9,773 bases of DNA. Origin: Syntrophus sp. (in: bacteria). GTDB taxonomy: Bacteria; Desulfobacterota; Syntrophia; Syntrophales; UBA5619. A program made the translations under genes and the position numbers. The stretch lies in the NCBI GenBank assembly GCA_013824905.1, contig PNOO01000077.1, forward strand, positions 1 through 9,773, written 5' to 3'. Positions 6,301 through 9,773 of this stretch are shown one piece after another. Position 1 is the stretch's first letter. Every line of letters begins with the position of its first letter. Under the pieces are notes generated by a model. It worked only from the letters and a program-made list of their open reading frames with translations, searched no databases and was not told where the DNA came from.

Positions 6301-7397
6301 TAGGAATCAATATCGTATCAGTCGTTATCTTGCTCGGGGTCCTGATCTTCGTCCATGAACTAGGCCATTTTCTGGTGGCCAAACGGGCAGGAGTCGGGGT
6401 CTTGAAATTTTCCCTCGGCTTCGGTCCGCGGATCATCGGTAAAAAAATCGGAGAAACTGAGTATCTTCTCTCTTTGATCCCCCTGGGAGGATATGTCAAG
6501 CTTCTCGGAGAATCCCCCGGGGAGGAGTTATCGGCAGAGGAAGAAAAAAGGTCTTTTCTGAAACAGCCGGTCCGGAAGCGGATTGGTATTGTAGCGGCAG
6601 GACCAGTCTTTAACCTTCTTCTGGCTATCTTGATTTTCACCATCGTTAATATGATAGGGCTCCCTGTTCTGACCGCGGAAATCGGCGGACTGCAAGATGG
6701 TTCCGCCGCCCTGAACGCCGGCCTCAAAACAGGAGACCGAATCATCGCTATTGACGGGGGCGCCGTTACGAAATGGGACGAGATTTCCGAGAAGATAAGC
6801 GCGAGCAAGGGTAAACCACTCCTGATTACCATCCAAAGAGACTCTTTGCCCATTTCGCTTACCGTGACTCCTAAACTTGCAAAAACCACAAGCGTTTTCG
6901 GAGAAGCTGTGGAAGCATACAAGATCGGTATCAGCCCCGCCGGGATCACGGTTATCGAGAGGAAAAATCCCCTATCGGCTTTCTGGACGGGCCTGCGGCA
7001 GACATGGATGATCAGCAGATTGACTGTCGTCAGTGTTGTAAAAATGTTTCAAGGGATCGTATCGCCAAAGAGCCTGGGGGGACCGATCATGATCGCCCAG
7101 ATCGCCGGATCACAAGTAAAGGAAGGGATCGTTCCCTTCATTCTGTTTATGGCCCTTTTGAGCATTAACCTTGCGATCCTCAACCTCCTGCCGGTTCCAG
7201 TTTTGGACGGTGGGCACCTTCTGTTCTATCTGATCGAAGGGGTGACAGGGCATGAAGTGAATCTGCGCTGGCGGGAAATGGCCCAGCAGGTCGGTTTTTT
7301 CATCTTGATTCTCCTGATGATTTTTGTGTTCATGATGGATATTGAGAGGTTGAATATCAAAATAATAAATGATTTTATAAAAATGCTCACGGGATAG
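6297..7397 (+). CDS. rseP: RseP-type site-2 intramembrane zinc metalloprotease, single PDZ
   Basis: RseP cleaves membrane-bound anti-sigma factors and leftover signal peptides within the bilayer. The 366 residues show HELGH (20-24) in the first membrane segment, supplying two zinc ligands and the catalytic Glu, then the GGYVKLLGE loop (64-72), AGPVFN (101-106), one PDZ domain (about 124-190) with AGLKTGDRI (141-149), and NLLPVPVLDGG near 296-306, with Asp304 as third zinc ligand. A last membrane segment lies at about 332-350. E. coli RseP has two PDZ domains and 450 residues; this one-PDZ form is usual in many other phyla. No anti-sigma gene is nearby, so the substrate cannot be named. It starts at TTG overlapping dxr, and tsaB follows after two bases. 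Confidence 0.94.
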   Translation: MIGINIVSVVILLGVLIFVHELGHFLVAKRAGVGVLKFSLGFGPRIIGKKIGETEYLLSLIPLGGYVKLLGESPGEELSAEEEKRSFLKQPVRKRIGIVAAGPVFNLLLAILIFTIVNMIGLPVLTAEIGGLQDGSAALNAGLKTGDRIIAIDGGAVTKWDEISEKISASKGKPLLITIQRDSLPISLTVTPKLAKTTSVFGEAVEAYKIGISPAGITVIERKNPLSAFWTGLRQTWMISRLTVVSVVKMFQGIVSPKSLGGPIMIAQIAGSQVKEGIVPFILFMALLSINLAILNLLPVPVLDGGHLLFYLIEGVTGHEVNLRWREMAQQVGFFILILLMIFVFMMDIERLNIKIINDFIKMLTG

Positions 7398-7407
7398 AAA
7401 TGCTCAC
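7381..7407 (+). repeat. 10-base direct repeat across the rseP/tsaB junction
   Basis: AAATGCTCAC occurs at 7381-7390 and again at 7398-7407. The second copy contains the tsaB start codon; the first contains an out-of-frame-related ATG inside rseP, 17 bases upstream. Both copies would encode Met-Leu-Thr, one as the end of RseP and one as the start of TsaB. It may be a small duplication or chance. Confidence 0.5.
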
Positions 7408-8089
7408 CCTGACTATAGATTGTGCGACACGGACTATTGGGCTGGCTCTTCTCAATGAAGAAGATATCTGTGCCGAGGTCTATCTCAATCTGGGAAGACA
7501 CCATACGGAAGTCCTGCTTCCGGCACTCGATCAGCTGTTTTTAATTGCAAGGCGCGCACCGGAGGAGGTGGACCTCCTTGCCTGTACTGTCGGCCCCGGT
7601 TCGTTTACGGGGCTCAGAATCGGAGTGAGCACGGTCAAAGGACTGGCCTTGGCGATGGCAAGACCGGTTGTCGGGATTTCCACTCTGGAGGCCTTGGCCA
7701 TGAATGCGATTCCGTGCCGGGGGCTGATCTGTCCGATGCTTGATGCCAGAAAAAATCAGGTTTATACTTGTCTTTACAGGATGGGGTCGGACGGTTTTCC
7801 CGAAGCGACGACAACGGAGAAGCTTATCGATATTGCCAGGTTCCTGCATGGTCTGGATCAAGGAGAGGTCGTCTTCCTGGGGGACGGTGCGGTCCGATAT
7901 GAAAAGCTCATTGGGGAGACCCTGAAGGACCGCGCCGTTATATGCGGCAGAAGTCAGCAGAGGCCGCGGGTATCCGCCGTCGGCCTCATCGGTTTGCACC
8001 GGTATCGAATCGGCAGAGTTCTTGATACGCGGACATTTGCGCCAAGTTATCTCCGACTTTCCCAGGCCGAGACAAAGAGTGAGATTTAA
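7400..8089 (+). CDS. tsaB: tRNA N6-threonylcarbamoyladenosine biosynthesis protein TsaB
   Basis: TsaB is the scaffold partner of TsaD (with TsaE) in the complex that installs t6A at position 37 of ANN-decoding tRNAs. The 229-residue protein has an ASKHA-type N-terminal fold with IDCATRTIGLAL (6-17), HHTEVLLPAL (34-43), the signature GPGSFTGLRIG (65-75) and PMLDARKNQVY (112-122). Length matches the family. TsaD-type zinc-binding His motifs are absent, as expected, so it is TsaB and not TsaD. The ATG is two bases after the rseP stop with only a weak ribosome site (GGGA, 7391-7394), suggesting coupling to rseP. In many genomes rimI follows tsaB; here it is absent and a 123-base gap leads to psd. 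Confidence 0.93.
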   Translation: MLTLTIDCATRTIGLALLNEEDICAEVYLNLGRHHTEVLLPALDQLFLIARRAPEEVDLLACTVGPGSFTGLRIGVSTVKGLALAMARPVVGISTLEALAMNAIPCRGLICPMLDARKNQVYTCLYRMGSDGFPEATTTEKLIDIARFLHGLDQGEVVFLGDGAVRYEKLIGETLKDRAVICGRSQQRPRVSAVGLIGLHRYRIGRVLDTRTFAPSYLRLSQAETKSEI

Positions 8090-8153
8090 CCGCTAAGATT
8101 ACTCGCTGAAGCGACAGAGGTTGATTTCCGACTTTTTAAGGGAGCATCAAAGG

Positions 8154-8182
8154 TTGACATCGAAAACGGATTACGGTACATT
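8154..8182 (+). promoter_or_regulatory. Sigma-70-type promoter for psd-pssA
   Basis: A perfect TTGACA (8154-8159) is followed after exactly 17 bases by TACATT (8177-8182, four of six like TATAAT). It lies in the 123-base gap after tsaB, and a start near 8189 gives a leader of about 24 bases that still includes the psd Shine-Dalgarno. Good spacing and position make it credible. No intrinsic terminator after tsaB was found (only TCGC-TGAA-GCGA at 8103-8114, without a T-run), so psd-pssA may also be read from the upstream operon. Confidence 0.62.
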
Positions 8183-8200
8183 CAAACAAAAGATGGGTGC

Positions 8201-8206
8201 GGAGGT
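8201..8206 (+). promoter_or_regulatory. Shine-Dalgarno deciding the TTG start of psd
   Basis: GGAGGT is six bases before the TTG at 8213 but 18 bases before the ATG at 8225. The spacing favours the TTG, giving four extra residues (MPNG) before the next Met. Confidence 0.65.
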
Positions 8207-8212
8207 CGGTAT

Positions 8213-8866
8213 TTGCCGAACGGTATGAATCACAGTAGTTTTATTGTAAAAGAAGGAATCCCCTTCATCATTCCCTTGGGGGTGGCGACGCTGATTGCCT
8301 TTTTCTCAGGAATCACTTGGCTAACCGTTCTGTTTGTCCTTTTGACACTCTTCGTCATGTGGTTCTTCCGCAATCCGGAAAGAACCATACCGGACAATCC
8401 CATTCAAATTATATCTCCCGCGGACGGAAAGGTGATCCGGATCGAGGAGGTGGCCAGCGAAGAGCCTTCTGGCGGGTCTTTCCTGAAGATCAGCATTTTC
8501 ATGAATGTGTTCAGTGTTCATGTGAACCGGATTCCTTATTCCGGGGAGGTCCTTGCCATCCGTTACAAGCCGGGCAAGTTCCTGTCTGCCAATCTGGACA
8601 AGGCGTCAGCGCTTAACGAGAGGAACAGCGTTATGATCAGAACAGATGATGGACGGGAGATTATGACCGTGCAGATCGCAGGACTGATCGCACGCAGAAT
8701 CGTCTGCTGGTTGAAAGAGGGTACAAAGGTCAAAAAGGGGGAACGATTCGGTCTGATCCGGTTTGGTTCACGGGTAGAAGTATTTATTCCGCTTGGTTCG
8801 ACCCTCCTGGTCAAGGAAGGAGATAGGGTCAGGGCCGGAGAGACACCCATAGGAGAATTGACATGA
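8213..8866 (+). CDS. psd: Phosphatidylserine decarboxylase, small self-cleaving form
   Basis: Psd decarboxylates phosphatidylserine to phosphatidylethanolamine at the inner membrane. It is a proenzyme that cleaves itself at a Gly-Ser bond and turns the serine into a pyruvoyl group. The 217 residues have two hydrophobic segments near 15-52, then FRNPER (52-57), SPADGK (68-73, with Asp71 in the catalytic charge relay), FSVHVNR (100-106), IAGLIARRI (155-163) and RFGSR (183-187). In the short Psd family cleavage occurs at the FGSR serine, here Ser186. A second Gly-Ser, PLGST (193-197), resembles the LGST motif of long Psd enzymes but is shifted by ten residues and is probably not the processing site. 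It starts at TTG and overlaps pssA by four bases. Confidence 0.94.
   Translation: MPNGMNHSSFIVKEGIPFIIPLGVATLIAFFSGITWLTVLFVLLTLFVMWFFRNPERTIPDNPIQIISPADGKVIRIEEVASEEPSGGSFLKISIFMNVFSVHVNRIPYSGEVLAIRYKPGKFLSANLDKASALNERNSVMIRTDDGREIMTVQIAGLIARRIVCWLKEGTKVKKGERFGLIRFGSRVEVFIPLGSTLLVKEGDRVRAGETPIGELT
8851..8856 (+). promoter_or_regulatory. Shine-Dalgarno deciding the pssA start
   Basis: AGGAGA lies six bases before the ATG at 8863, inside the end of psd. It favours that ATG over the internal ATG at 8896, which has only a weaker AAGAAGAG upstream. Confidence 0.6.
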
Positions 8867-9645
8867 AAAGGGTTCATTCATTAAGAAGAGACCGCATGAA
8901 AAAAGGGATTTATGTCCTGCCGAACCTCTTTACCACGGCCAATCTCTTCTGCGGATTCTATTCCGCGATTGCCTCCATGAAGGGAATGTATGAAATTGCG
9001 GCCATCGCGATTCTCATCGCGGTTGTACTGGACGGCCTGGACGGCCGGATAGCCCGTATGACGCACACGACAAGCCGATTTGGCGGTGAGTACGACTCGT
9101 TGTGCGATCTGGTCACTTTCGGCGTGGCGCCGAGTCTTCTGGTCTACAACTGGTCGCTTCTGGCTTTCGGGAAGTGGGGATGGCTGGGGGCGTTTCTTTT
9201 TTGTGTCTGCGGCGCGCTTCGTCTGGCAAGATTTAACGTCCAGATCGGGGTGATGGACAGCCGGGTTTTTAACGGTCTTCCCATTCCGGGTGGCGCAGCG
9301 GCCGTGGCAACGGGGGTTCTTCTTTTTTACTATTTGGGAGGGGAGGGCCGCTTTTCGGATCTGTCGGTGATGATCTGTGTCATCGCACTCTCCCTGTTTA
9401 TGGTCAGCAGCATCAAATACTACAGTTTCAAGGACCTCAATTTTTTTTCTCGTAAACCGTTCATGTCCTTTGTGCTGATTGTGTTGATTCTGGTGATTGT
9501 CGTAGCTGAACCTGAGATCATGATGTTCACGTTTGCCTTCGGCTACAGTCTTTCGGGACCGGTGTGGGCCCTCTACACGCTCGTTCGCAAGCTAATGAAG
9601 GACATCAGGACAAAAAGGACACAATGCCAGGGGAACCTGCTTTAA
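8863..9645 (+). CDS. pssA: CDP-diacylglycerol-serine O-phosphatidyltransferase
   Basis: PssA joins serine to CDP-diacylglycerol, releasing CMP and giving phosphatidylserine, the Psd substrate. The 260-residue protein is an integral membrane CDP-alcohol phosphatidyltransferase with many hydrophobic segments. The full family motif is present: DGLDGRIAR (57-65), then Gly74, Asp78 and Asp82 at the exact expected spacing. The preceding LPNLFTTANLFCGF (19-32) is typical of the serine-specific type, and gene pairing with psd supports serine over glycerol phosphate or inositol. The start at 8863 adds a short basic lead (residues 1-14) and overlaps the psd stop as ATGA; Met12 at 8896 is the alternative. 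The tail is basic and probably cytoplasmic. Confidence 0.94.
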   Translation: MKRVHSLRRDRMKKGIYVLPNLFTTANLFCGFYSAIASMKGMYEIAAIAILIAVVLDGLDGRIARMTHTTSRFGGEYDSLCDLVTFGVAPSLLVYNWSLLAFGKWGWLGAFLFCVCGALRLARFNVQIGVMDSRVFNGLPIPGGAAAVATGVLLFYYLGGEGRFSDLSVMICVIALSLFMVSSIKYYSFKDLNFFSRKPFMSFVLIVLILVIVVAEPEIMMFTFAFGYSLSGPVWALYTLVRKLMKDIRTKRTQCQGNLL

Positions 9646-9712
9646 GCCCGACTACCTGAGAGTCCAAGCCAATTCTGGAAGATCAAAATAAATGCTGAGT
9701 GGGGATTATTGT
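9646..9712 (+). other. Short gap between pssA and asd
   Basis: This 67-base stretch shows no clear terminator and no convincing promoter. The end of pssA can form CAGG-GGAA-CCTG (9628-9639), but the stem is only four pairs and the T-run is three bases. GGGGA at 9701-9705, seven bases before the next ATG, is a weak ribosome site. Confidence 0.4.
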
Positions 9713-9773
9713 ATGAAAAATTATCATGTTGCTGTTGTAGGTGCCACTGGAGCCGTGGGCAATGAGATGATCA
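9713..9773 (+). CDS. asd: Probable aspartate-semialdehyde dehydrogenase (first 20 codons)
   Basis: Asd reduces aspartyl phosphate to the semialdehyde, which leads to lysine, diaminopimelate, threonine and methionine. Only the N-terminus is visible: MKNYHVAVVGATGAVGNEMI. The VAVVGATGAVG stretch is the NADP-binding loop typical of Asd. ArgC has a related loop but usually with GASGYTG, so Asd is the better reading. The gene runs off the window, and its catalytic Cys and His cannot be checked. A diaminopimelate precursor gene fits the wall and membrane theme upstream, but the order may be incidental. Confidence 0.85.
   Translation, partial: MKNYHVAVVGATGAVGNEMI

Noticed and set aside
6281..6949. 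Open frame (222 codons) on the - strand across rseP
   Set aside because: It is opposite the RseP catalytic and PDZ regions; the composition is Ser/Pro/Arg-rich without known motifs.
8103..8114. Hairpin TCGC-TGAA-GCGA after tsaB as a terminator
   Set aside because: It is a four-pair stem with no adjoining T-run; the TTTTT at 8133-8137 is nearly 20 bases away.
8154..8229. 24-codon frame starting at the TTG inside the psd -35 box
   Set aside because: It has no ribosome site, overlaps the promoter and the psd start, and shows no recognisable peptide.
9628..9643. Hairpin CAGG-GGAA-CCTG at the end of pssA as a terminator
   Set aside because: The stem has only four pairs and is followed by only three T bases, so it is too weak to call.
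1..9773. Mobile elements, CRISPR arrays, tRNA or rRNA genes, toxin-antitoxin or defence genes
   Set aside because: No repeats of the right length, no transposase or integrase motifs, no cloverleaf-like sequence, and almost all bases are taken by recognised housekeeping genes.

Overview
This 9.8 kb window is a dense chromosomal housekeeping cluster with every gene on the + strand. It holds a 3'-partial argJ, ten complete genes (rpsB, tsf, pyrH, frr, uppS, cdsA, dxr, rseP, tsaB, psd), an eleventh complete gene (pssA), and the first 20 codons of a probable asd. I see no mobile element, CRISPR array, tRNA, rRNA or toxin-type module. I found no previously undescribed system; the items worth a second look are regulatory and architectural details of known genes.

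Organism: a Gram-negative-type bacterium with moderate GC. The order rpsB-tsf-pyrH-frr-uppS-cdsA-dxr-rseP is widespread. A short EF-Ts (200 aa), a single-PDZ RseP, a small FGSR-type phosphatidylserine decarboxylase followed directly by pssA, and ArgJ-type arginine synthesis together suggest a deltaproteobacterium (Desulfobacterota; a Syntrophus- or Geobacter-like relative). This assignment is inference from gene order and protein type, not from a search.

Layout. (1) 2-481: the end of argJ (arginine biosynthesis). (2) 482-650: a gap with a weak promoter candidate and a leader before rpsB that may fold. (3) 651-3408: the translation operon rpsB-tsf-pyrH-frr (ribosomal protein S2, EF-Ts, UMP kinase, ribosome recycling factor), closed by a strong intrinsic terminator at 3432-3465. 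(4) 3466-3547: a promoter with an inverted repeat across its -35 box, placed so close to uppS that its mRNA would be almost leaderless. (5) 3548-8089: the envelope/isoprenoid operon uppS-cdsA-dxr-rseP-tsaB, with 4-nt overlaps at cdsA/dxr and dxr/rseP and a 2-nt gap at rseP/tsaB. (6) 8090-8212: a gap with a good sigma-70-type promoter. (7) 8213-9645: psd-pssA, overlapping by 4 nt. (8) 9646-9773: a short gap, then the start of asd (aspartate-family amino acids and diaminopimelate).

The genes cover two themes. The first four make and recycle translation machinery, plus UMP kinase for nucleotide supply. The later ones make membrane and wall precursors: Dxr starts the MEP isoprenoid pathway, UppS makes the C55 lipid carrier, CdsA makes CDP-diacylglycerol, PssA turns it into phosphatidylserine and Psd decarboxylates that to phosphatidylethanolamine. 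RseP is a membrane protease of envelope stress signalling. TsaB belongs to the t6A tRNA-modification complex. Three genes (tsf, rseP, psd) appear to start with TTG, each backed by a well-placed Shine-Dalgarno sequence.
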